Positions 1 to 10,639 of a stretch of DNA of 64,000 nucleotides are shown here, in pieces. The first letter of the stretch is position 1, and every line of letters starts with the position of its first letter. The position numbers and the translations under genes are program-made. Source of the stretch: Nothophaeocryptopus gaeumannii (taxonomy: Eukaryota; Ascomycota; Dothideomycetes; Mycosphaerellales; Mycosphaerellaceae); NCBI GenBank assembly GCA_031771865.1, contig JASISA010000040.1:248001-312000 (forward strand), in the 5' to 3' direction. The notes under the pieces were generated by a model that searched no databases, was not told where the DNA came from, and saw only the letters and a list, made by a program, of their open reading frames with translations.

Positions 1-2
1 CT

Positions 3-800
3 TTCAACCTCGCTTGGAAAGTAAACCTTGTGCTGAAAGGGCTCGCTTCACCGAGTTTGCTTGAAACGTATACGACAGAACGCCAACCCGTCGGAGCAGA
101 AGTCGTTCGCGTCGCGAACAAGCATTTGAGAGAGCACGTCAAAGTCTGGCAGCTCTTGGGCGTACAACCGCCTCGTCCTGACCTGACGATGAAAGAGAGA
201 CTTGCTGGTCTCACGTTACTCAAAGAAGACTCTCAGAAAGGGAGCGAAGCACGCAAACAATTCCGCGATCAATGTCGGTTCTTCGAACATGAGACTCACG
301 CCTTGGGATTGGAGATGGGACAGAAATACACTTCTTCCGCTGTGTACGAACGCGACGAGCCTGAGGCCTGGAAACCAACTGGCCGCGAAGCTCAAGACCC
401 GATATTGCACTATGATCCTTGTGCGTTTCCTGGGAGGAGACTCTCTCATGCGTGGCTGGGTCAAGATCCGCCGACACGGATGATCTCAACACTCGACCTA
501 GCTGGTGGAGGCGAGTTCTGTCTATTGACTGGATTTGGTGGAGAAAAATGGAAGGTTGCCGCGAAGGAAGTGAGCAAGGAGATGGAGCTGCCAAGTAAGA
601 TGGCCAGTATTGGGCCTGAGCAGGATTGGCGAGATACGTATTGGGATTGGAGTTTAAGGTCGGGGGTGGAAGAGAGTGGCGCGGTGTTGGTGAGGCCGGA
701 TTTGTTTGTTGCTTGGAGGGCGGAGAGATGTCTCACTACTCAAGAGGAATGCACGAAGAAGTTGAGGGAAGTTATGAGATCTGTGTTGGGATTCAAATGA
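3..800 (+). CDS. FAD-dependent aromatic monooxygenase (phenol 2-monooxygenase-like), 3' part
   Basis: The open frame enters from the left edge with no start codon and runs 265 codons to TGA. It begins with FNLAWKVNLVLKG, the conserved stretch after the second FAD-binding motif of the PheA/TfdB flavoprotein hydroxylases, then SLLETYTTERQPVG. The C-terminal half has the thioredoxin-like tail of fungal phenol hydroxylases: PGRRLSHAWL near the hinge and VLVRPDLFVAWRAE near the end. The family hydroxylates phenolic rings with NADPH and O2. Only the C-terminal third to half is present, so the substrate cannot be inferred. A quinate-type permease follows on the same strand 838 bp downstream, which fits uptake and oxidation of aromatic compounds. 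No intron is seen in this part. Confidence 0.85.
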   Translation, partial: FNLAWKVNLVLKGLASPSLLETYTTERQPVGAEVVRVANKHLREHVKVWQLLGVQPPRPDLTMKERLAGLTLLKEDSQKGSEARKQFRDQCRFFEHETHALGLEMGQKYTSSAVYERDEPEAWKPTGREAQDPILHYDPCAFPGRRLSHAWLGQDPPTRMISTLDLAGGGEFCLLTGFGGEKWKVAAKEVSKEMELPSKMASIGPEQDWRDTYWDWSLRSGVEESGAVLVRPDLFVAWRAERCLTTQEECTKKLREVMRSVLGFK

Positions 801-1638
801 AGTGAAGAAAGCCATCCGTCGGACAGAGGCTGCATCAAAACCGTTGCAGCACATCTTCGAGCGCGACCAGCAGGAAGAAGTGTTGGCAGTTGCATATATC
901 TAGAGATCATTCACCTACCCTCCACGCTGATTCACGGAGAATCTCTCTTGGCACCCGGCTATCGCTTACCGCTGCAGCATCTCATCATGCACTCCAGCTT
1001 CGCTACCCCGGCCTCCAAGTCGCCACGTTGGGGTCGCATCTTGCGGGGATGGGCCTGTATAGCTCGCATTTCAGCGCCTTCTGTACCCCCCAGATCTCGC
1101 CATCTCACTTCAGACCTGTCATCGTGAGTGAAATCTTGCGAAGTGGTCTCACATCAACCTTGTTCAGGCGCGGATAAGACCATTCCGCCTAAATTGGCCA
1201 CCCAGACTGCGAGGTGTATAAGAGAGACAAGCATCGACCAAGACGTGTCGAGGCTGAAAGACGACCATCTCACGGGTGAGTGTAGTCTTTGAGGCTTTTG
1301 TAGGATTGTTGGAGGGGCAGCGAAGCTATGGAGCGTGACCTGCAGAACAGTCTGAATGTCCTTGACCAAAGAGGTCTCACCTTATTTGATTGCTCTCGGA
1401 GTTCTCTATACGGGCCAAGACACGCCAAGTACATGGATTTCTTCCGCCGTCGCATGGGATAAGACAACCTGTGTGCCAGCTAAGGTAGTACTGGAAGCTG
1501 GCAAGCTTCGTTGTGCCCTTTGTTGAGCTCTTACCTCTCAACTTCACTGCCTCTTTGTCGAGCACAAGAGTGAGTGTGTGTTGTCGCCTGACACTATTCT
1601 TCTGCCTATCTTGTCAGCAGTAAGTTGACCCCAACAAG
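801..1638. other. Intergenic region upstream of the quinate-type permease
   Basis: No convincing coding signal. The last 60 bases before the permease ATG (about 1579-1622) are pyrimidine-rich, as is usual for a fungal core promoter or 5' UTR. Confidence 0.5.
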
Positions 1639-3467
1639 ATGGGTCTCATCGACAAGATCGTCCGCAACGAAGCGGCGCGTGACGACCCAAAAGAAATCTA
1701 CAACTGGCGGGTCTTCGTACTATGTTCCAGCGCCTGCTTCGGAGGCATGCTCTTCGGTATGGATACAGGAATCATCGGCGGCGTGCTCAAACTCGATCCC
1801 TTTCGCGCGAAGTACGGACTGCCCAAGGCCAACGAGAACAAAACACTCTCAGCGAATCTTGAAGCGAACATCGTATCCACGCTCCAAGCTGGATGCTTTG
1901 TCGGGGCGTTGTGCGCAAGCTTCCTTGCAGATAGGCTTGGGAGAAGAAAGGCTCTGATGATAGCTTCGATGTTCGCTTTGGCGGGGAGTGTGATGCAAGG
2001 TGCCGCTGAGGGACACTTCCCGGTGATGCATCGGAAGGTATGTGTCTTCCAAGCTAGGGGTTGGAGGGGCTCGCTGATCTCTTGTCTCCCTCGACAGGTT
2101 CATTGCTGGCATAGGCGTCGGTGCAGCGAGTATGATCACGCCGCTTTACACCTCGGAGAATGCACCCAGAGCCATTCGCGGAGCCCTGACTGGAATGTAT
2201 CAGTTCTTCATCGTGACCGGTATTTGCATAGCCTTCTGGATCAACTACGGATCGCTGTTGCACTCCAGTGGGACGGCTCAGTATGTTGTACCTCTGTCAT
2301 TGCAAGCACTTCCGGCCATCATCCTGTTCGTTGGCATGTTCATCTCGAGTGAGACACCTCGATGGCTCGCGCGTCAAGATCGATGGGACGAAGCCGCCGC
2401 TGTTCTCAGCAAAGTTCGCCACTTGCCGCAGACTCACCCGTATGTGCAAAACGAGCTCCAGGAGATGTCCGATCAGTTGGAGTACGAGCGGCGGCTCATC
2501 GCTGGCTCTGGCCTGTTGGATCTGCTGAAGGAGATGTTCACCATTCCGGGCAACAGGAAGAGAGTTTTAATTACCATCGGACTCATGGTAAGATGCACAA
2601 GGCTGCAAGCCACCCGCTTGCTTGGACACGCACTGATCTCCATATTTCACAGATCTGTCAGCAGATGACAGGCACTAACGGTCAGTTGTCCTCGCAAGAC
2701 CTCAAAGATGCTTTATACTGACCGCTAGCAATAGCCATCAATTACTACGCGCCGCAGATCTTTACGAACCTTGGCCTGACGGGGACTGCGCCGTCGTTAT
2801 TTGCAACGGGTATTTATGGCGTGCTCAAGATGGTCGGATGTGCGCTGTTCCTTACCTTGGCCGCCGACTCCCTTGGTCGAAGGAAGTCCCTCCTCTGGAC
2901 CTCGATCGCACAGGGCCTTTGTATGTACTACATCGGCATATATGTCCGCATAGCACCGCCGAAGACAGGAGTACCAGTGCCGCCTGCGGGATATGTTGCC
3001 ATCGTGGCCATCTACCTCTTCGCGTTCTTCTTTCAATTCGGCTGGGGTCCAGTGTGCTGGATCTATGTTTCGGAGATCCCGACTGCCCGACTGCGAGCGT
3101 TGAACGTGGCCATTGGAGCTGCGACTCAATGGGTATGTCGTGCGTACATGCTCCTCACGCCGGTATATGCTAACAAGAAACGCAGCTCTTCAACTTCGTC
3201 GTCGCCCGTGCAACTCCCAATATGATCGCGACAGTCGGCCGAGGCGGCTATGGCGCATACTTCATCTACGGATCGTTCTGCTTCTGCATGTTCATCTTCA
3301 CGTGGTTCTTGATACCCGAGACCAAAGGGATCTCTCTGGAGAAGATGGATGAGCTCTTCGGCGCCGTCCCGCAAGGCAAGAGCGTGGACGAAGAGGCTGG
3401 AGAGCGTGGTCGGTCCGTGTCGTCTGAGAAGGGCGAAGGTACGATCTCGCAGGTCGAGAAGAGTTGA
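1639..3467 (+). pseudogene. MFS sugar/quinate permease with an apparent frameshift at the first exon junction
   Basis: Exons can be placed at 1639-2037, 2098-2587, 2653-2680, 2735-3132 and 3186-3467, all with GT-AG borders; exon 3 is only 28 nt. The product matches quinate permeases (QutD/QA-Y type). It has ENAPRAIRGAL, SSETPRWL, ICQQMTGTNAINYYAPQIF and the C-terminal PETKGISLEKMDELF, with about 12 membrane segments. The family moves quinate or sugars with protons across the plasma membrane. Exon lengths sum to 1597 nt, one over a multiple of three. The conserved AGRFIAG turn is split between frames: upstream reads ...FPVMHRK and downstream resumes as (R)FIAGIGVG. No GT donor near 2020-2045 supplies the needed phase, so a 2-nt deletion or 1-nt insertion near 2029-2037 is likely. 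It could be a real lesion or a sequencing error. Confidence 0.75.
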
Positions 3468-4219
3468 GATGGATGCTGGTGCAGATTGGTATACATCTGC
3501 CAAGGCTGAGCTTCGTTAGCTCGTTCTCAGACCCACGTAACTGAATTGGCTCAGCCCCCACCGCAATGTCTGGGCACCGAGAATGTCCCATCAACACCGC
3601 CACACCATCTCCAATGTTAAAATAACAGATGCTCCCGATGCTCTTCGGATCGAGTACGCTCTCCATCCGCCGTGCTTTGGCTAATCGCTCGCATCGACGA
3701 TCCCTTAGTAGGGACTGGAATCGGCTCGGCATGCCGCGGAACACTCCATGTTGCTCGGATTTCCTGGTTTGATGTTGTATGGACCCACCGAGACCGACTG
3801 CACACTCGGTGCGAGCACTTCTACGCGCTCCTGAATTCGCTTACCTTCCACAACAGATGGGTCCGTTCCTAGCTACGACTTGGCTCCACCCGAGTGACCA
3901 TATACAGTCGTTCTCTTTGTCAATCGCCCCAGATACTGCCAATGCCTTTCCCCTCTTCGCAGTCTTCCAAGTTGAAAAGATACCGGCGAAATATGCTATC
4001 TTGCCTGGTCTGCTGGCCGTTTCCCAGCACCGCTACGCAGCAATGAGTGCGGAGACGTAAAAGTCAGCATCGACGAGACCATGGCGCCAGTAGCACCTGA
4101 CGGATACCGTATAACATGTAGGAACCTCCCAGTCGAGTACGTGCCGGAGGCGCCGCATTCTCCCTCGTTCGCTTGCAAAGTCATTCGTTCAGCACCAGGG
4201 CTTCCTGGCCTCTTGCATC
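3468..4219. other. Intergenic region between permease and carboxylesterase
   Basis: Short open frames here resemble no known family and have poor start contexts. I see no gene. It should hold the permease 3' UTR and the carboxylesterase promoter. Confidence 0.45.
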
Positions 4220-6145
4220 ATGTCGAAAGCCTTCCTCTGGTTGGCCCTGGCAGGCCTTGTTGCTGCCACTCCTCTCAGCGAGCGTCAGAACTCGCCCGCC
4301 GTCACCATCAAGAGCGGCAAGGTCTTCGGCACAAGCTCCGGCGGTATTGAGAGCTTCAGTAAGCCCAAAGCAATGCTCAAGAGACTATCCTACTTCTGGA
4401 ACAATCATTAACTTTCTACGCTCATTTCTAGGCGGCGTTCCATATGCGCAACAACCAGTCGGCAACTTGAGATTGCGCCCTCCTCAGGCTCTCAAAGAGG
4501 GCTTTCCAGGTGGCTCCTTTGATGCAACGCAGCTAGCTGGCGCATGTCCTCAGTTCGCTTTTCAGGTGGACAAGCTCGCCGACAGTGTTGCGGGCGTCCC
4601 CAACGATGTCATGAACGCGGTGATCGGTGAAGTCTTTCAGGGCCCCCTTGGTCAGACAGTAGAGAACCAGACAGAATCTTGCCTTACAGTTACTATACAA
4701 AGGCCAGCAGGAACGACCAAGGACTCGAAACTTCCAGTGCTCTACTGGATCTTTGGTGGTGGATTTGAGCTTGGCTCCACTTCGCAATACGACGGTAAGC
4801 AATTTGAGACTACCATCTGGACTTAATGCGCTGAACCCTTCGTCCTTTCAAGGTGCCAACTTCGTGAGGCAAAGTGTTGCTCTCGGCAAGCCGATCGTCT
4901 TCGTAGCTGTCAACTACCGGTATGCTCTCTCCCGAACCTTCTCACTCTTGACTGTGCTGATATCCGACAAGAGTCCATGGCTACGGTTTCCTCGGCGGCA
5001 AAGAACTCGCGGCCGAGCATTCTACCAATCTTGGTCTGCGCGACCAGCGTTTGGGTCTCGAATGGGTACAAGACAATATCGGAGCCTTTGGAGGCGACAA
5101 GTCTAAAGTCACAATTTGGGGAGAGAGCGCCGGTGCCATCTCCGTCTGCGACCAAACAATCATCAATGACGGAGATCTCTCCTACAACGGCGGCAAGCTC
5201 TTCCGAGGAGCCATCATGAATTCCGGTTCTTTGATCCCGAGCCAGCCTGTGACTTCGCGCAAAGCACAAGCCATTTTTGATCAAGTCACTGTGGCTGCCG
5301 GATGCGATAAAGATTCCGATAAGTTATCCTGCCTCCGAGCTCTTTCGCAGGACGCATTCCACAAAGCAGTCACATCGATACCTGGAATCTTCAGTCACAA
5401 GTCGCTCGACCTGTCATACCTTCCGCGCCCTGACCCTGGCGACGAGTTCTTTCCAAAATCACCAGAGGACATGGTCAAGAGTGGTCGGTTCGCAAAGGTG
5501 CCAGTGATCATTGGCGATCAGGAAGACGAGGGCACGCTGTTTGCGCTTGTCCAAAGCGATGTTCGTGACAATCAGCAATTGATCGACTACTTCGCGGAAT
5601 ACTTCTCTGAAGCCAACCCGAAAGCTGAGCAAGATGTCGCGGATTTGCTCGAGTTCTATCCAGACTGGGCAATTCTCGGCCAGCCAGATGGCTCGCCATT
5701 CGGTACGGCAACCTTTAACAGTATCTATCCTCAATTCAAGCGACTGGCCGCCGTCCTGGGTGATCTCACATTCACCCTCACTCGCCGCTGCTACTTGACT
5801 CTCATCGAGGCTCAAGGCGTCAAGGCATACTCATACCTCTCCACACTGGGCTACGGTACTCCATTCGTGGGAAGTTTTCACTTCAGTGATATGATTCAAG
5901 CTTGGAACCCAGCCTGGACGAGCACCCCGGCGAAGACCTTCCAGAACTATTACATTGCCTTCATCAACACCTTGGATCCTAATGGGCTGGGTATTCAGGA
6001 TCCGTTGATTGAGTGGCCGAGATGGACGAACGAGAGTTTGGACATGGTTAACATGGGCATGCATTCGAATAGCTTGACAACGGACGACTTTCGAGCTGGT
6101 GCTGGTCAGCTCTTGTTCGAGAGGACGAGCCATTTCAGGATCTAA
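4220..6145 (+). CDS. Secreted type-B carboxylesterase/lipase (cholinesterase-like)
   Basis: Four exons, 4220-4358, 4432-4794, 4853-4919 and 4972-6145, give 580 residues, the usual length for fungal type-B carboxylesterases. The start is the ATG that opens a signal peptide (MSKAFLWLALAGLVAA). The fold markers appear in order: GVPYAQQPVGNLR after the N-terminal strand, the oxyanion-hole YWIFGGGFELGS, the nucleophile elbow GESAG (Ser about 242), an acidic residue in GDQEDEGT, and the catalytic His in GSFHFSDM. The enzyme should hydrolyse carboxylic esters outside the cell. It lies convergent with the 2-oxoglutarate oxygenase, whose end is about 105 bp away. All splice borders are canonical and nothing looks broken. 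The natural substrate is unknown. Confidence 0.92.
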
Positions 6146-6250
6146 AGAAGATCTCTGGCATATTAGGCTTTCAACGCCAACGCTCCCAACGCCTCCTCAT
6201 ACAAACGCATGTAATCAGCCTCAACGCCCGACTACCGAGCCCATCGCCCA

Positions 6251-7570
6251 TCATCCGACAGAAGAGAACCCATACTGTTCCTTCATCCCTTCTAACAGCC
6301 CCATCCTCCCCTCCTCCCTCATAGTCTTCGCCGTAACCCTCTCCGGATAATTCCTCATAAACATATTCGTAAAATGCGTCCCATAATGCACCGCCTCATT
6401 GTCTTCCTCCGTTCCATCCCTGAACTCCGGCAGCCTCTTACAAACCGCATTGAAGTTCGGCTCATGGAAATAAGCCATCGCAAATCTCTCTCTCGTATTC
6501 AAACCGACTTTGTGAGGTGTGCTAGGGAGGTAGGAGTTTGTCATGAATTGCATCATATCTCCTGGAAAGACGGTGAAGACGTTGGAGATGGGAGGGACGT
6601 AGACCCAATTGTGATCGTTCTCGTGGGCTCCGGCTGCAGACTTCTTCCAATTCGCGTAGGATTCATTTTGGTAGGGAGGACGAATGAATAGTCCTCCGAC
6701 CTCGTCTTGTGCTGCGATTACTAGGAGACCATAATCGGTATGAGAACCTATTCCGCGTCCAGGTTTCCCTTTCTCGTTTGTGTTCGTCGTGGAAGGGAAG
6801 CGCAAGACACGCATATGGTGCCATCCGTCTTGAGTGAGACGGTTCAGGGCATGAGGGTCTTGAAGATCGAGGCCAAGGGCCGTGAGTTGAAGGAGCTTCT
6901 CGCCGATTTGGCCTTTGTAGTCCATCAGCCTGTTGATCGCTGTGGCAAAGTTCGGCAGATTGGAAGGCCAGGGGTTAGAGCCGTGGCAAGGCCAACGACT
7001 TTGGACGCGAGGGTCGGAGAGTGAGAGGTCTTTCGTTACGGTGAAGATTTCGGAGTAATCTGCGATTCCGTCCGTGATTTCTTCACCGGAGGCGATGTAG
7101 CCTGCGAAGGAGTTGGGATCGACGGAAGCGGCTTTGTCCTGGTGTTTTTGGGTAAAGAAGGCTTTGCTTTGGTTGATGGCTTCGGAGAGGACTTGGAGGC
7201 CTGGTGGGAACTGGATTTGGAGGATGCCATCCTTTCGCCAGGCTGAGACGAGAGCTCTACCCATGGCGCCTGTGGGTGATGTCAGCGAGATTGATGGATA
7301 GCGATAAGAGTAGTGATACTCACGGTCGTCAGCGGTTCCTGTCACTGTATCTGGCAAGGTGAATGTCTCCAGCTTGCGGATGTGTGCCGTGTGGTTAGGA
7401 GGCAATGTCTTTGCTAATTCGAAGGGAGGTTCATTGAGGGGCTGAGACGAGAATGCCAGTTCAGCTTTGCTTCCTCCTGTCACTGACGAAGTAAACAGAC
7501 GGCATGGTCGTCCGAGAGAACGACAGCCTTGTTGTTTGGCAATTGAGCAGCGAAGCGCTGGTAAGCTCAT
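6251..7570 (-). CDS. 2-oxoglutarate/Fe(II)-dependent oxygenase (isopenicillin N synthase-like)
   Basis: Two exons, 7324-7570 and 6251-7269, are proposed. The 54-nt intron (7270-7323) has a GTGAGT donor and CACAG acceptor. The intron length is a multiple of three with no stop, so retention would add 18 residues. I prefer splicing because it joins the N-terminal arm directly to AMGRALVSAWRKDG, the normal start of the DIOX_N domain. The protein is 421 residues. The iron ligands are visible: HTD in IGSHTDYGLLV and the distal His in STPHKVGLNTRERFAMAYF, whose Arg would bind the 2-oxoglutarate carboxylate. The N terminus is rich in Arg and Ser without acids (RSLGRPCRLFTSS) and could be a mitochondrial leader. 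Such enzymes hydroxylate or desaturate small molecules; the substrate is not predictable. Confidence 0.9.
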   Translation of the reverse strand: MSLPALRCSIAKQQGCRSLGRPCRLFTSSVTGGSKAELAFSSQPLNEPPFELAKTLPPNHTAHIRKLETFTLPDTVTGTADDREYHYSYRYPSISLTSPTGAMGRALVSAWRKDGILQIQFPPGLQVLSEAINQSKAFFTQKHQDKAASVDPNSFAGYIASGEEITDGIADYSEIFTVTKDLSLSDPRVQSRWPCHGSNPWPSNLPNFATAINRLMDYKGQIGEKLLQLTALGLDLQDPHALNRLTQDGWHHMRVLRFPSTTNTNEKGKPGRGIGSHTDYGLLVIAAQDEVGGLFIRPPYQNESYANWKKSAAGAHENDHNWVYVPPISNVFTVFPGDMMQFMTNSYLPSTPHKVGLNTRERFAMAYFHEPNFNAVCKRLPEFRDGTEEDNEAVHYGTHFTNMFMRNYPERVTAKTMREEGRMGLLEGMKEQYGFSSVG

Positions 7571-8720
7571 CTTTGTCTCGGCCGATGTGAGGAGCTGGGT
7601 AACTGGTTTCGATGCGAATAATTGTCTTCTATTTGTCCTGCCATGGACGGAGAACAGCGGTGCTACTTATACACTTGCTGCTTCATTGCTACGTGTGAAC
7701 TCTTGCGTCGGCCAGCACTACCACGCCCACCGGATTTCTACTTGGCTGTTGCCTCGTACCGTCTATTCCAATCTGGATGTTCGTAGCCAGTGGCTGATCC
7801 GAGACCAAGCGAAGTGCGTAATAGATGCCGCGTTCCGAGCGTGGCAATACACACTCACCATGTCTTAACGATCAATTCTTGCGCCCTTCAAACACTGACT
7901 GCCCAAGCGCTTGGTAGCTGCTTCACACTGGAGCTTGTTCTTGCTAGCTGATGAAGTTCGTCCAGCATCTTTGCGCCATGCTGTAGTCGTAGACACCAGA
8001 TCATCCCAACAGCCAAGATACTTTACCCTCAAATTTCCACGGATTGCCACGTGTTCTCCAGACCAGGATGTGGCCCCTTCTTTGACAACTCAGCCACGCA
8101 TTGCAAGGTCAGGATGCTCTCGCTCAGGCACCTGTGTCTCGGACTTGACGGATTTGGACTTGAGACGTTCCTTGCAGCTGTCGGCAATGCACGAATTCGT
8201 TTGCTACGGAGCAGAGCATGTTTTCCAGCAGGTAGGTCTAGCTGCATCCTGTGAAGACGGACATCGTACGGTCAGATCAGAAGAAGCCTGGGGCCAATGG
8301 GACACTCTAGGCAAGACTCGTCAAGATTCGAAGGCCAATTGACGCGTGTGCGTCTTGTGGCTGCCCGGAAGTATCCCGAGCAATATGTCAAAACGGGTCG
8401 AAGATCATCATTGGGAACTCAAGTCTGCGACGTTATTGTCCTTGAATCAACCACTTTTCCGGTTCAGTTCTCGTATTGCTGAGCAATGTTCAATCTGTAT
8501 GCGTGCATTCTGCCCTACCTTTTCTACTGATTGTCGGTTCCGCATTTGTCTCGTGCTCTTGGGTGTCGGTTCCGCGTTTGTCTCGTGCGCTGGGAAGTGT
8601 TGTGCGCTGGCACTTTTGTTGATCACCATCTTGAGATTGTGTGAAGATCAGACTTGTACCTACTGTCAATAAGCGTGCCGGTTTTGTCAATTACTTCCTT
8701 CGTTTATCGACATGCACGTC
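7571..8720. other. Intergenic region with a short tandem duplication
   Basis: About 1.15 kb without a supported gene, upstream of the oxygenase and downstream of the serine hydrolase. It contains the two-copy 32-bp repeat annotated at 8532-8588. Confidence 0.45.
8532..8588. repeat. Two-copy tandem duplication, 32-bp period
   Basis: The block TGTCGGTTCCGC followed by A or G and TTTGTCTCGTGC occurs at 8532 and again at 8564, with one mismatch in 25 bases. It is in noncoding DNA. This is a small local duplication with no obvious function. Confidence 0.8.
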
Positions 8721-10268
8721 TTATCTGACGACGACCTTCTGCTCTTCCTTGACTACTGGGCGTTGTACCTTCTCAAACCAGATGTAGTCTCCAAGGTCCG
8801 GTTCAAGATCCACGCCCATGCTCACCACAATACCATTCTCGATCTTGAATTCAGCAGCCACCTCATCCTCCACGCCATCGAAGTAATCCTTCAGATGTCC
8901 AACAAACTTCGTCTCGTCACACAAATGCTCAAAGCGAAGGTAGAAGCCCATCGACCGATCAGTTGCGTCGACGTAGAGATTGCCATCTTTGATCTCCACG
9001 ATCATGCCGTGATATCCGGCATTGAAGTACGTCCCAGAGTAGTCGTTCAAAGACCTGTTCAGCTTCTGAGGTGCATCAAGGTCCGGACATAGCTTCTTGG
9101 CTACGGCTTCTTCTTTCTTCTTGTTCTTCCAATCTTCATCTTTCTTTCGTTGCCTCGCATTCCAGTCTACGCGATCAGCTTTCGGTCCCCCCAGGACCTC
9201 GTCGATTAACTCCATGGGAAGGATATCAACCAGTTCTCCCGAGCCTTCGGCCGTGCCGAGAATTACGCAGCCGAACCTCTGCTCCGGCATCCAGAAGTGT
9301 CTGCTTTTGAAGCCTTCAATGGCTCCGTCGTGTCCAATGACTTGGTGGCCTCGGTAGTAGAACACTTCCAGTCCAGCTGCGTAACCGGTCCATGACCTGA
9401 ATGGTTCACGGTCTTCAGCTGCGTCTGCATCCTGAAAGATACGAACTCTTGTCAACCCCTCCTGTGCTTCCTGCGAGATGGGAGCTTCTTGATACATGAG
9501 CGCTTTGACCCACTTGAGATAGTCCTTGACGGTGGTCTGAATGGATCCGGCGCCCTGTGAGTCCGGAGCACATTGCCGAATGACATCGACGAATTCGCTT
9601 TTGTCTTCATCCCATCTGTACGGGTTTGCAAGTCTGTGCGCCTGTCCAGCAGCTTCCACAGCAGTCGGCTGAAGGAAGGTTGAATCCATGCCAAGCTGCT
9701 CCCAGATACGTTCTTTGAGAAAGGTCTCGAAGGATTGGCCGGTGAACGTCTCTACTAGACGTGTAGCGACAGTGAAGAACATGTTGCAGTACTGGTACTT
9801 CGTTCGAATCGGAGCATTGAGAGGCAGGTTTCGAAGATTGCGCGTTACTGATCGGGGAGTATCCATGCGGCCAGACAGCTCGCCCAGGTAAGAACTGTCG
9901 TGCCCAGGAAGTCCAGTCCGATGGCTCAGTGTATCTTCCACAGTTACGTCTCGCGTGTAACTGTCCTCTGCCATCATGAAGTCGTCAGGAAGTAGCTTGC
10001 TCATTTTGGCGTCCCATTGTATGTCTGGGTATGCTTCGTCATCGATCAGTAACGCTACGGATCCAGCGGTTAAAGATTTCGAGCTTGAAGCGATGTCGAA
10101 GATGGTATCTGCCGTGCATGGCGTGTCTGGATTGAGCGTGGCATGTCCAAATCCTTTGGAAGCGACGCTATCATTCTGAAGGACTGCAATGGCTAGCCCG
10201 GGTACGTGCCATTCCTTAATCAGGTCGTCGACATGGCTGTCGAATTCCGTGGAGTTGAACCAGTCCAT
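8721..10268 (-). CDS. Class-C beta-lactamase-fold serine hydrolase
   Basis: A single exon of 515 residues. The frame is open 86 codons further upstream, but that part lacks family features; the ATG at 10268 starts MDWFNSTEFD just before the first conserved helix (VDDLIKEWHVPGLAIAV), so I chose it. Catalytic signatures are complete: Ser61-x-x-Lys64 in ASSSKS, Tyr160-x-Asn162 in YQYCNM, and the KTG-equivalent HDG in GHDGAIEGF. A C-terminal lipocalin-like beta domain follows after residue about 400. There is no signal peptide, so it is probably cytosolic. Fungal relatives include lactonase or thioesterase-like enzymes of secondary metabolism as well as esterases and transpeptidase-like proteins. 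True antibiotic hydrolysis is not implied. It neighbours an RraA-like and a RidA-like gene on the same strand. Confidence 0.9.
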   Translation of the reverse strand: MDWFNSTEFDSHVDDLIKEWHVPGLAIAVLQNDSVASKGFGHATLNPDTPCTADTIFDIASSSKSLTAGSVALLIDDEAYPDIQWDAKMSKLLPDDFMMAEDSYTRDVTVEDTLSHRTGLPGHDSSYLGELSGRMDTPRSVTRNLRNLPLNAPIRTKYQYCNMFFTVATRLVETFTGQSFETFLKERIWEQLGMDSTFLQPTAVEAAGQAHRLANPYRWDEDKSEFVDVIRQCAPDSQGAGSIQTTVKDYLKWVKALMYQEAPISQEAQEGLTRVRIFQDADAAEDREPFRSWTGYAAGLEVFYYRGHQVIGHDGAIEGFKSRHFWMPEQRFGCVILGTAEGSGELVDILPMELIDEVLGGPKADRVDWNARQRKKDEDWKNKKKEEAVAKKLCPDLDAPQKLNRSLNDYSGTYFNAGYHGMIVEIKDGNLYVDATDRSMGFYLRFEHLCDETKFVGHLKDYFDGVEDEVAAEFKIENGIVVSMGVDLEPDLGDYIWFEKVQRPVVKEEQKVVVR

Positions 10269-10639
10269 CGTAAGTGGCGTTTGGGAGTTGCGATCTGGGG
10301 AGATATCTTTGTGGTAGAGGTAGCTGACCACTATGGCAGACGAGCTATTATGTAGTGCAGTCCATTGTAGTACATGGAGAATGCAGAGTGGTAGAACTAC
10401 AGATTCAGCTGTGGCGGTGCAGCCCTTCGTAGAGTTAGTTCTAAGGCGCAAAGTCAAATTGGTGTCGGTCACCGCTTCTGGCGGAAGGCTACAACATTTC
10501 GTGAAACTAGGTTTTACGTTATCCAATCCGAATGTCTGCAGGAGTGAGTCAATATTTCTATGTCATGATGGCTCATACTTCTTAGGGCTCAGCTGCCCCT
10601 CGTTTGTCTGTGGGCACAAATGGCAACTGTTGATAGTAT
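10269..10639. other. Intergenic region between serine hydrolase and RraA-like gene
   Basis: About 370 bp that should carry the hydrolase promoter and the RraA-like gene terminator. No gene seen. Confidence 0.45.

Noticed and set aside
10269..10526. 86-codon N-terminal extension of the serine hydrolase
   Set aside because: Family similarity begins at the ATG 10268; the extension has no leader or domain features.
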